From an uncultured Verrucomicrobiota bacterium (lineage in GTDB: Bacteria; Verrucomicrobiota; Verrucomicrobiia; Opitutales; Opitutaceae), in assembly GCA_903904685.1 (NCBI GenBank), contig CAIVDS010000045.1:22410-86409 (forward strand): 64,000 bases of DNA. The letters run 5' to 3'. Within the stretch, counting starts at the first letter, position 1; each line of letters starts with the position of its first letter. The notes below the pieces were generated by a model. The model had not been told where the DNA came from and ran no database searches. It saw only the letters and a program-made list of their open reading frames with translations. This document shows positions 19,101 to 26,288 of the stretch, one piece after another. Made by a program: the position numbers and the translations under genes.

Positions 19101-21379
19101 GCGGCGTTGAGCACGCGGTCGCGGCCGCTGGGCTGATAATAGGTTTCCCACGGGCCGAGCTCGGGGCGCTCGCGCACGACCTGCTCGAGGTCGAGGTTGT
19201 GCCGATGAACACGGCTGATGTCGTAGCTCATTCCCATGAATGTGTTGTAGCCCATGGCGGTGATCTCGGAGACAAGGGTCTCCGCGCCCTCGCCGCTCTT
19301 GATGATGCCGCCGTAACTGAAGGACGAATGGCTGCCGCCGAGGACGTTGTATTTGCCGTTGAGGAGCGTGGTGAAATGCGTGCGCGGTTCCGGTTCGACG
19401 AGTTCGATCGCAAGCGGGGCGGCGGAGCGTGTGCCGATCTTTGCCTCGACGCGATAGCGACCGGCTGCGAGCGAGAGGGATTGCGCGCCATCGAGCTGCA
19501 CGATCAGCGTCTGCCGCTTTTCGACGGCGGCGGATTTCTCGCGCAACAGCGGCAGGCGCGTGCCGGTCTCGTCCACGAGGTCCACCTCGACGGGCGCGCC
19601 GTCGGCGCGCGGTTCCCGGGTGAGCAGCGTGAGGCCGAGCCAGAACGTTTCGCCGCGATAAAAGGCATTGCGTCCGCGGGGCGTGAAGAGACCTAGCCCC
19701 GCGGGTTGCGGGATGGCGATGGACACCCATTGCTCGGCAAAGAGCGGTTTGCCGTTTGAGTCGGCCGGGCGCACGCCGAGGCGGAGGCGGTAGACGCCGG
19801 TGGAAGCGGCGGACGGAAGCGTGAAGCTGACCGCGCCATCGGCGCCTGGCTTGATCGCGAGGGCAATCCAGTCGCTGCCGCCGTAAGGCTGGAGTTCGGC
19901 AAACGGCGTGGCGTTGGCCAGAGGGTTAAGGAGCGACTGGGTTTCCACGGCGCTGGCGGCTTCATCGGCGGCGGCCTCTGTTTTATCGGCGAGGGCGGAG
20001 GCGGTCGCGACGCGGTCTTTCGCCTCGGCGAGAAGCTTGATGGAAGCGGCGAGTTTTTCGCGGGCGGCGGCCAGATTTTGTTTTGCCGCGGCTGGAGTCT
20101 CGCCGTCCGGATCGGTCGTTCCGGGTGTGGCCGACGGAGAAGAGGGGGCATCCTTTTGGGCGTCGGCTTCGGCGGTCTTGGCGGCCTGCCATGCTTTTTC
20201 GGCATCGTCGGACGTCTTTTGGGCGGTCTGCAGGTCGCGCCTGGCGATCGAGGCGGCGCGGCGTGTCTGGGTGGCGGCACGGTTGGCCGTGAAGGCGGGC
20301 GTTGCATCGATGGCGCGGATGCGCCCGGTGGCGGTCCCGCCCGGGACGAAGTGCCGGGTGGCCAGCTCGGCGACGAGGGCGCGCTGCGCGCCGACGGACG
20401 CATCCGGGATGTCCACACGGAAAGATTTATAGGGCAACGGGGCGGCGGAGAGCGCCAGCGCCGGACCGGGTTTGGTAACGAGAAACTCGAAGGGCTCGCG
20501 GCGGGGATACAGCAGGAGCTGGCGGATGGAGCCTTGGTCGTGATCGCCCCATGTGTATTGATTGATACCGGTGACGATGGCGCGGCTGCCGACATCGCCG
20601 ACAAAGGGGAAGCCGTGGAGCGGAATCTCGATGAGATTTTTGTCCACATGGAGGCCCTCGATTCCCTGTCCGCCGCCCGCGCCGGCGGCGACGCCGCCGG
20701 CGCTGAGGTGAAACGTGAGTCCGACGGGATGGACGAGGTAGCCCTTGCCCTCGGTATTGGCGGGCAGCCAGAGGGTGAGCGGCGCGAATTCCTCAAAAAT
20801 TGGCAGCAGTTCGCGCACGCCATCCTTGCCGGGCGCATCGGCATTGGCGGCGTCGCGCAACGTGAGGTTAGGCAGCGGCGTGGTGCGCATCGTCATGGGC
20901 AGGTCGGACTCGTCGGGATTGGCGAGGTAGGCGCGCAGGGTGACGGGGTAGCACTTCAGCTTGAGCACGCCACCGTCGACGATGAGCTCGGGGTCCGAGG
21001 TGGTGACGGCACCGCCGGCGTCGACGGCGAAGGCGTGGTTGCCGGGCCAGATCACATGTGCGCCGGGCTTGAGGTCGGGGCGCGCGACGGGCAGGCGGTC
21101 GATGTATTTGCCTTGGTAATACCGTTCAAAAACAGGGGCGTCGTCCACGAGGATGTTGCGGCCCCAGCCGGTGTAATCGATGCCAACCTGCCGCATTTCG
21201 ACGCCATGCGAGGTCGAGACGGGGTTTAGGATGGGGCGCTGCTTCTCCAGTTTGTCCACCGTGAGGCCAGTCTGGTCGTAGGGCACGAGACGTATCTCGA
21301 CCGGCACGGCACAGGAGAGGACGGGAAGTGCCAGCGCCAGCAGGAACAGGGGGAGAAGGCGGGGGGCGGACGGTGTCAT
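13136..21379 (-). CDS. giant secreted multidomain protein (~2747 aa): glycoside-hydrolase-like region, PQQ-like beta-propellers, F5/8-type-C-like region
   Basis: Signal peptide MTPSAPRLLPLFLLALALPVLSCA; C-terminal repeats LVGSADYKLHAVADNGTYLWSFATDG / VFFGSDDHHLYKVDVDSGILIWEFATGN / VFVPSWDGTLYAVDAESGRLLWKAPV are PQQ_2/BamB-like blades. Confidence 0.85.
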   Translation of the reverse strand: MTPSAPRLLPLFLLALALPVLSCAVPVEIRLVPYDQTGLTVDKLEKQRPILNPVSTSHGVEMRQVGIDYTGWGRNILVDDAPVFERYYQGKYIDRLPVARPDLKPGAHVIWPGNHAFAVDAGGAVTTSDPELIVDGGVLKLKCYPVTLRAYLANPDESDLPMTMRTTPLPNLTLRDAANADAPGKDGVRELLPIFEEFAPLTLWLPANTEGKGYLVHPVGLTFHLSAGGVAAGAGGGQGIEGLHVDKNLIEIPLHGFPFVGDVGSRAIVTGINQYTWGDHDQGSIRQLLLYPRREPFEFLVTKPGPALALSAAPLPYKSFRVDIPDASVGAQRALVAELATRHFVPGGTATGRIRAIDATPAFTANRAATQTRRAASIARRDLQTAQKTSDDAEKAWQAAKTAEADAQKDAPSSPSATPGTTDPDGETPAAAKQNLAAAREKLAASIKLLAEAKDRVATASALADKTEAAADEAASAVETQSLLNPLANATPFAELQPYGGSDWIALAIKPGADGAVSFTLPSAASTGVYRLRLGVRPADSNGKPLFAEQWVSIAIPQPAGLGLFTPRGRNAFYRGETFWLGLTLLTREPRADGAPVEVDLVDETGTRLPLLREKSAAVEKRQTLIVQLDGAQSLSLAAGRYRVEAKIGTRSAAPLAIELVEPEPRTHFTTLLNGKYNVLGGSHSSFSYGGIIKSGEGAETLVSEITAMGYNTFMGMSYDISRVHRHNLDLEQVVRERPELGPWETYYQPSGRDRVLNAAVRRNLAFYENLFTYNDSMLPRDPHILDACERFSSLEAAALRHSPAFRGVCLYDEVYESSDNGAPRSVVAAFFNAQELRYRAQFPGMTSSDATKALDRFIGRPASQRNYEDLAKFRTWPALRDSDWEQFTTRMSAAVKEAAPGSKNWTQYRAMGSNGGNIAGMGIPEQVFAHLDFAATVMYKDGGYGDRPVFAPMLANIMRFRDDLPVWTQIHNFGASGLFGGHLLRQTLFGLSQKLDGLSFFTIDVTPENPDPLDNRETVRDIADRLLTPYGDFFTSLNRGYRKVAVFYSRESDYLAERKPNRLSLTAEGLWVSCIRAGFPADFLYDRHIREGKGLDYDVIFAPGYYYEDEASPEILTALKRLVATGKTVVVERSSKLPIEGIVRLDSDLDEYDDKLGGAFPRYVDFETSMVWDRTEETTKLLREFLAKKTKPAAIHNLIVGPDWLRCGQGEYMVIPNWAPTGFTGLNKTIYQAPSIAPLRFPIRPAFAYDVLEMHRVDVKTDGDWMTLDADMRSIPGKVFAFLPSAIDKVALKVADRLAAGTDLSFRASVANAGGETIDAAFPLEITLLDAAGKEQLHVFRSAKPAFEMAWRVPVNLASGAWKLRVRELISGAVSEAKIDVTPPVSAAVAGKLDNRPVWIHDADRIHKFITGDASAKDSPGIVIALDAEQPWTRPHAEKLAAALKARGRAVTIAAVSDVVRIPNDWGEIPVLDGGRLWRGDLVDPGIFVDAPLILLGRRYENRLIEALARRDVLPEVISSNFPASGKAVIGWTRRAFSTTHDTVTILANDDSGLAAGIAAFPDIAGPAETRSLARANYQAPATPPAVTTAGKEPASLRDALSAEDRVRSLDVDPATGRIVIGTFGFGHNLFCFSAEGKLLWKQFLPEHNVYFTRWIDGGKRIVAATGQGFFLFLVNGQDGTVAKKLASTERPRFHESYGLPNLEGAENTELQIVVNTQLREIVVRGLTGLMALDFDGKKLWFHDRAEAIAAYPEEAEQSVASSFGSSVYVGNFALSPDGGRLVYSEEIIAGSTPGVKPGTKDYLWRHTPKVLDARTGKVLLQNNEDPGNYTAPKQWSVVWPPDAATPRVRTAGVSAPLRDDGTLGAYTPDAGSSRLALKDGGWLVATPKTAARYSADGQIRWNLVGSTVWLPQLDALNDAQTRFYRSDRDGLIRAIDFATGRTLWNFKQPFFSVLAPNGDELVAGANNGAIVRLDAAGKPVWQTRLREHHELPGGDYPAYLAAARLRDADSSDEFFPAGSDGPDDYKGVLRMGIEQLANGDFETSAGWETAQPPVILSAPAKTGKLSLQLDAGHLVTQRLAGRVIPSATYLLEFWYRADDANGRLTAGTMLEGEKQTFTGSQYSARPGEWTFGRLALKTMADTKTIEVGFEASGGRVHVDAASLRAVRFPSANLLANAELQAVVQTYVKDIRVQYERIPPQLRERLMTRNRTAGFAQGITSTAMIYTQEAAFLQNGKLDDVGNTWTNAPDPMAFSVTLTKPAYISHLVIYLNNATPENVYPMISILADNLEIKAPQSVGLVRMNKRRFIVVHFPQPLHTDALKIIPSYYAAHTDSITEIEVYGPLDGGKPADAAAADPDAVPMLMGTTARVPAKLPTDLTGSWLPFGSGFRINPFPPFASGATVIDGMFSLADPDGAIRSVYAPASEPVVRGQKPDPRANRLQLGPVWTLATVTPTTTPARHRGRLLVGSADYKLHAVADNGTYLWSFATDGRIYSSPAPQGDDVFFGSDDHHLYKVDVDSGILIWEFATGNKVRGAPALADGRVFVPSWDGTLYAVDAESGRLLWKAPVAQLTRSTPAVHDGRVYLGDEAGAMRAFDAVTGKELWNQPLGGYISTAPVVAPDGIAFASEQGGLAFIGLDGATKWKRSLGVRVSGQPIATQTQLLVPTEKGLLVLRRADGEPDTRFAGPELKEKVLSVLKWRDQLFVHTGYARTDLSRGPRTYAEFKNITAIWVPAPAKTTSKEAK

Positions 21380-21380
21380 T

Positions 21381-22202
21381 TCAATGAGTATAAACAAACA
21401 TGAGCAGGTTGGTCGCCCATTGATACATGATCTCGCGCTGGCGGTTGTCGCCACCGTGGCCGATGCCTTCGCCGATGGGGTTAGAGGCGCTGGGGGGGGA
21501 GCTGATTTCCCAGCCGCAGCCGTCGTCGTTGGGGCTGAAGAAAACGGCGGGGCGGCCTTCGCTCAGGTAGTATTGCCAAGTGCGGTTTTCAAAATCAGCT
21601 TCTCCAGGCCAGGGGGTTTCGTAAATCATCTTGAAGGTGTCGCTGACGACAGGGTCCTCCTTGAGGAGAAGGCACGGCTCGCTGCCGGGGATCATCTTGC
21701 CGACCTCGGGACGGACGGTCTCCGTGAAACCACTGCCGCGCAGGTAGCAATCGTCGAGGATCAGCGTGCCGCCGCGCTCGATCCAGCGGACGAGGTTGTC
21801 GGTTTCCTTTTCGTTGAAGCTCCAGCGGGTGTGCGAAGTGAGGTAAATGACGGTGTGCTCAAACAGTTCGTCGGTGGAGACGTCGAGTCCGGCGGGGCCG
21901 TTGTAGGTGGGCAGATCGGTGCGCTTGCCGACTTGGTAGAGCATGTAGGGGATCGCGGTGGGGTCGGTGTTCCAGTCCACGCCGGGCATGGCGGGCTTGA
22001 TGCCGCGCACGCAGATCTTGTTGCGGGCATCCTTGTCGCCGGAGGCGCCGCGGGTGCGGGCTTCGTCGGAGGAGACCTCGGTGCTGTTCATCTGCCGGGC
22101 GCGTTCGGCCCAGGAGGTTTGGGCGTTGGTGGAGGTGGCGAGCAGGACAAACGCCAGTGCGAGCAGGCAGACGGCGGGGTTCATCGCAGGGTGCGGTTTC
22201 AT
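21381..22202 (-). CDS. DUF4159-domain protein, secreted
   Basis: Signal peptide; VIYLTSHTRWSFNEKETDNLVRWIERGGTLILDDCYL...YQWATNLLMFVYT is DUF4159-like. Confidence 0.9.
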   Translation of the reverse strand: MKPHPAMNPAVCLLALAFVLLATSTNAQTSWAERARQMNSTEVSSDEARTRGASGDKDARNKICVRGIKPAMPGVDWNTDPTAIPYMLYQVGKRTDLPTYNGPAGLDVSTDELFEHTVIYLTSHTRWSFNEKETDNLVRWIERGGTLILDDCYLRGSGFTETVRPEVGKMIPGSEPCLLLKEDPVVSDTFKMIYETPWPGEADFENRTWQYYLSEGRPAVFFSPNDDGCGWEISSPPSASNPIGEGIGHGGDNRQREIMYQWATNLLMFVYTH

Positions 22203-22203
22203 G

Positions 22204-24024
22204 TTAGTTTATTCCTCCACTCAACAGGTTGAAATAATCGGCTTGGGCGTCGCCGGCGGCGGCGGGCGCGACCTCCTGATCGGCGCGCACCTTGAGATCC
22301 TGTTTTTCGACGGGTCGCGGCTTTTCGGTACGCACGGTCTTGACGGGGTCGACGAGCAGATCGGTGGCACGTTTGACCTTTTGCAGGCCGCCAAGCAGGT
22401 CGGGAGTGCCGAAACCGAACTGCTTTTCCATGAAGCCGGACAGGTCGGGGCGCACGACGATGATTTCGACGGGCAGCGACTTGCCGATGCCGGGGCCTGT
22501 CTCGGTGTTGTTGTCGCGGGCGGTGAGCGTGATGGTGATGCGGTCGCCGGGTTGGAGGGCGGGATCAAGGGCCTTGAACATCTCGGCAAAGCGGCCTTTC
22601 ACGAGGTCGCGGGCGGGTTCGATGCGGCGTGGCACGGCACCTTCGCGCGGCGCGCGGCCGAGCAGGGCGTCCACGGTATCGATATGGTAGTCGAGGTTGA
22701 CCTCGGTCACGCCGAAGTCGTCCTCGGCCACCCAGTCCAGAACGAAGTTGGCGGCCTCCTCGGCCAACATGGTGATCTGACGGTTGCGCAGGGTCACGCG
22801 CACGGTGGGCGGCGCGTCGGTCTGCACGGCGAGCTCGAAACTCACGGGGTGTTCCATCTCGAAGCCTTTGCCTAGGATGCCGGTGAGGTGGATGGTTGCG
22901 CGGTCGGGCTTCGCGAGGGTGAATCCGAAGTGGGCGAATCGTCCGCTGACGGAGAGCGCCTGGCGAGAACCGTCGGCCCACTCGACGTAGCAGAGGTCGG
23001 GATGCAGATTGGTGGTGGCGGCGAAACTTACGAGCGCGGACGTGCCGGCAAGGCCGGCCACACGGGGCAGGCGTCCGGTGAGGGTGCGGGCGGGTTGGCC
23101 GGTATAGACGGGCGGTGCGAGCTCGTAATTGATCGCGTTGATCTCGGGCAGGTCGTCGACAAGGACTTTGTACGACGGCGTGCTGCGGCCACCGTATTCA
23201 AAGGTATAAGTGAAGGACTCGGCGGACTTGGCGACCGTGAAACTTGTTTTCTGCTGGTTGAGAACGAGGGCGGTCGTCTCGGTCAGCTTCGTCTTCAAGT
23301 CGGTCCGGTGCAGGCGCACGTCGGTGCGGCGGGCGCCCCGGACCTCGATGGAAAGTTCCACGGGACGTCCGCGCACGATGGCGGTGTCGCCGGGGCGGAC
23401 GTTGAAAGTGACGGGGAAAAGCGTGTCGAGCACGGTGGCGTAGGCGTCCTGCAGACGACGGACGCGCTCGTTGACGGCGGCTGAGGCAAAGACGAGGCAG
23501 AGCAGGACGGCGAGCGCGACGGTGCCGGCGGCGGAGAGCAGGCGCTTGGACCGCTTCAGGTCAACCAGCGAATGGAACCGCAGACTGGAAAGGCGGGTGG
23601 CGGTTTGCGCGAGCAGCAGGGCGACGAACTCGGGGGAATAGCCGAGTTTCCCTCCCTTTGCCTGCGTGTCGATGACCTCGCGGCCGAGTTCGAGGGAGCC
23701 GATGAGCTGGTTGTCGAGTTTGCCATGAAGCGACTCGATGACGTGGGCCTCGCGGAGGATCGCGATGCGGCGGAGCAGCGGGCGGCCGAGGCGGAGGCAG
23801 GCGGTGACGACACCGTAACCGGCCGCGAGCACGAAGAGGACGAAGAGCGGCCAGTCGGGGAGCTTGAACGCCCAGTCGAGGGCGAACCACGCCAGCAACG
23901 TGCCAGGAAGCGCCAGCACGGCAAGGGAGAGGCCGTGAAGGACGGCCCAGCGCTTGCGGAAGGCGCCGAAGCGGGCGACCTCGCGATGGAGAGCGTCGAG
24001 GCTGGATTGAAGTTCGTGGCTCAT
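22204..24024 (-). CDS. DUF4175-like membrane protein
   Basis: Two N-terminal TM segments followed by a large beta-rich region; position between VWA and DUF4159 genes; TGATG overlap with upstream gene. Confidence 0.65.
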   Translation of the reverse strand: MSHELQSSLDALHREVARFGAFRKRWAVLHGLSLAVLALPGTLLAWFALDWAFKLPDWPLFVLFVLAAGYGVVTACLRLGRPLLRRIAILREAHVIESLHGKLDNQLIGSLELGREVIDTQAKGGKLGYSPEFVALLLAQTATRLSSLRFHSLVDLKRSKRLLSAAGTVALAVLLCLVFASAAVNERVRRLQDAYATVLDTLFPVTFNVRPGDTAIVRGRPVELSIEVRGARRTDVRLHRTDLKTKLTETTALVLNQQKTSFTVAKSAESFTYTFEYGGRSTPSYKVLVDDLPEINAINYELAPPVYTGQPARTLTGRLPRVAGLAGTSALVSFAATTNLHPDLCYVEWADGSRQALSVSGRFAHFGFTLAKPDRATIHLTGILGKGFEMEHPVSFELAVQTDAPPTVRVTLRNRQITMLAEEAANFVLDWVAEDDFGVTEVNLDYHIDTVDALLGRAPREGAVPRRIEPARDLVKGRFAEMFKALDPALQPGDRITITLTARDNNTETGPGIGKSLPVEIIVVRPDLSGFMEKQFGFGTPDLLGGLQKVKRATDLLVDPVKTVRTEKPRPVEKQDLKVRADQEVAPAAAGDAQADYFNLLSGGIN

Positions 24025-26288
24025 CAGACCATCCCCCTTCGTTTGCGCAGCCAGCAGTCGAGGCAGACCAGCGTGATCAACAGGATCATCGTGAGCGGAA
24101 GATTCCACAGGGCGACGACGACAGTCTCGCTCACGCGGCGAGGCGTGAGATCAAGGGAGCCGAGCAACGAGGCGGAGTCGGCCGCGGTGAACGCGCGTCC
24201 GCCGGTGGCAGTGGCGAAAGCGGTCATCGCCGGGAGGTTGGCGCGCGGGTCGTCGAGTTCCTCGAAGCCGGTGCCGGCGATGATTTTTTCGACGACGGTC
24301 TTGTCCTTGTGCGTGACGGCGACCTCCCAAGAGCCGGCCTCGTCGAGGGGAATTTCGTAGTCGTAGACGCCGGGCGTGTCGCGACCGTCGCGCGGCAGGT
24401 AGTGTGTCACGCGTCGGGAGGGGCTGGTGACTTTCACGCGAACGTTGGCGCCGCGCACGGGCTGGTAAACCCCATCCACCAAGCGCGTGCTGAGCTTGAG
24501 GGTGCGTCCGACGGCGACGGAGGATTGCTGGCGGGTGATCTGCGGACGGTCTGGTTCGAGGCGCGGGTCGGGCGCGAGGGCGCGGAGGGCGTTGCCCCAG
24601 AATTTGCGGTAATAATCCTCGCCGACGGCGGGGCGCATCATCTCCCAGCGCCAAGTGGTGTCGATGGCGAGGCCGAGGACTTGGCCTCGGCCGACGTTTT
24701 GCACGGCGATGACGGGCATGGGGCCTTCGGGAAGGTCGCGTATGGCGAGGAGGCTGGCGCCGGGCTTCACCTTGCCGACGTGGTTGTTGCCATCGAGCGC
24801 GGGCAGGTCGAACCAGGCCTCGCGGTTGGCGGCCGGGTCGCCCTCGAGCTGCATGATCGGGTTGCTGAGGCCGGCGACGGTGGGGGTGATCTTGAAGGGC
24901 TTTGGGATTTGCGGCGCGTTGGTCGCCTCGATGACGAAGGGCGCGAGGCGGGCGAGGGCGGAGTCCTGATACTGGCCGGCGGCGTAGGCGCTGCGGCCGC
25001 CGAGCATGATGAGCCCGCCGCCACGACGGCTGACGAACTCGCCCAGCCACTGCATCTTAGTTTCGGCGGTGTCGCCGCCCTCGCGGAAATAGGAACGAGG
25101 GATGTCGCCGATGATGATGATGTCGTATTTGTAAAGATCGGGCTCGGCGCCGGGAAGGCCGTCTCCGGCGTTTTTGTGCTGGAGCGGACCCTGCGCATAC
25201 CAGCCGCCCTTCGGCAGGAGCGTGAGCGTGGAGAGATCGACCACCGGATCTCGGGAAAGCCACTGGCCGAGGAGCTTCCGCTCGTCGCGCGGGATGTCGA
25301 GGTAGAGCACGCGTATCCGGGCATTGATGACATTCACGCGGTGCTCGGCGACCTGCAGGGCCTGGCTGACGGAATTTTTGACCCCGTCCACGACCACGCG
25401 GTAAACATGGTCGCCTTCGCGGTCGGGTTTGACGACGAAGGAAACGTCCGCCGGGTCCTTGCCGAGGCGGACGTTTTCACGGATGCCGACGGGGTCGGCG
25501 CGGCCATCTTCCATCAGGCGGACGGTAACGGCCTGCTCGCCGAGGTCGTTGGAAGAGAGCGTGGCCGACAGGCGCAACTCGTCGCCGAGGCGGACGTAGT
25601 TGGCGGCGCTGGAGATTTTGATGCGGGCGAGGCGGGGGGCATCGGGCGAACCAAAAACAACCGGGAAAACCGGCAGGCGGCGGGCCGCGAGCATGGGCGC
25701 GAGCAATTCGCCGCGATCGCCGGCGGTATCATTGCCATCGGTGAGGACGACGATTGCGCGCAGATCGTTTTCGCGCCGGGCGGTCTCGGCGATGGCATCG
25801 ATAAGCCGGGTGGGGCGCCCGGGTTCGGCCGCGAGGCTGGCGGCTTCGAGGCGCCAGTTGAAATCATAGCGGACGAGGTCGGCTTTGTCCGCGAGGGCCT
25901 TGAGCGGGCCGGCGGCAAACGCGCGCGCGGCTTCAAGGCGTCCCTGGCCTGCGGCGGCGTCCTTAAGTCCCATGCTGGCCGAGGTGTCGGTGAGCACAGC
26001 GATGGTCGGGCGGAGGTTGCGCTCCAGCGTGAGGCGCAGTTCGAGCTGGCAGAGCATGAGCGCGAGGAGCGCCACGCCGGCGATGCGGATGGCGGCGAGA
26101 CCGAGGCGCATCCTCCAGCTCATGACGTTGTGCGGCATGAAATTCAGGCCGACGGTGACAAGGCCGGCAAGCGCAAGAATCGCCATCGCCCACACGGGCA
26201 GCGGGGCGGAGGAGTGCCAGAGCCAGTGGGTGACGCTTTCGATGGAGCCGGGCGAATCGATGCCGAGGAGTTTCAGCAGGTGGTTCAT
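24024..26288 (-). CDS. VWA-domain membrane protein with glutamine-amidotransferase-like region
   Basis: MIDAS-type DTSASM motif; YKYDIIIIGDIPRSYF...FVSRRGGGLIMLGG is GATase-like; N- and C-terminal TM helices. Confidence 0.88.
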   Translation of the reverse strand: MNHLLKLLGIDSPGSIESVTHWLWHSSAPLPVWAMAILALAGLVTVGLNFMPHNVMSWRMRLGLAAIRIAGVALLALMLCQLELRLTLERNLRPTIAVLTDTSASMGLKDAAAGQGRLEAARAFAAGPLKALADKADLVRYDFNWRLEAASLAAEPGRPTRLIDAIAETARRENDLRAIVVLTDGNDTAGDRGELLAPMLAARRLPVFPVVFGSPDAPRLARIKISSAANYVRLGDELRLSATLSSNDLGEQAVTVRLMEDGRADPVGIRENVRLGKDPADVSFVVKPDREGDHVYRVVVDGVKNSVSQALQVAEHRVNVINARIRVLYLDIPRDERKLLGQWLSRDPVVDLSTLTLLPKGGWYAQGPLQHKNAGDGLPGAEPDLYKYDIIIIGDIPRSYFREGGDTAETKMQWLGEFVSRRGGGLIMLGGRSAYAAGQYQDSALARLAPFVIEATNAPQIPKPFKITPTVAGLSNPIMQLEGDPAANREAWFDLPALDGNNHVGKVKPGASLLAIRDLPEGPMPVIAVQNVGRGQVLGLAIDTTWRWEMMRPAVGEDYYRKFWGNALRALAPDPRLEPDRPQITRQQSSVAVGRTLKLSTRLVDGVYQPVRGANVRVKVTSPSRRVTHYLPRDGRDTPGVYDYEIPLDEAGSWEVAVTHKDKTVVEKIIAGTGFEELDDPRANLPAMTAFATATGGRAFTAADSASLLGSLDLTPRRVSETVVVALWNLPLTMILLITLVCLDCWLRKRRGMV

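Noticed and set aside
13136-21379. PQQ cofactor binding by the giant protein
   Set aside because: The repeats are PQQ_2/BamB-like blades, which usually do not bind PQQ; I found no basis to claim quinoprotein dehydrogenase activity.
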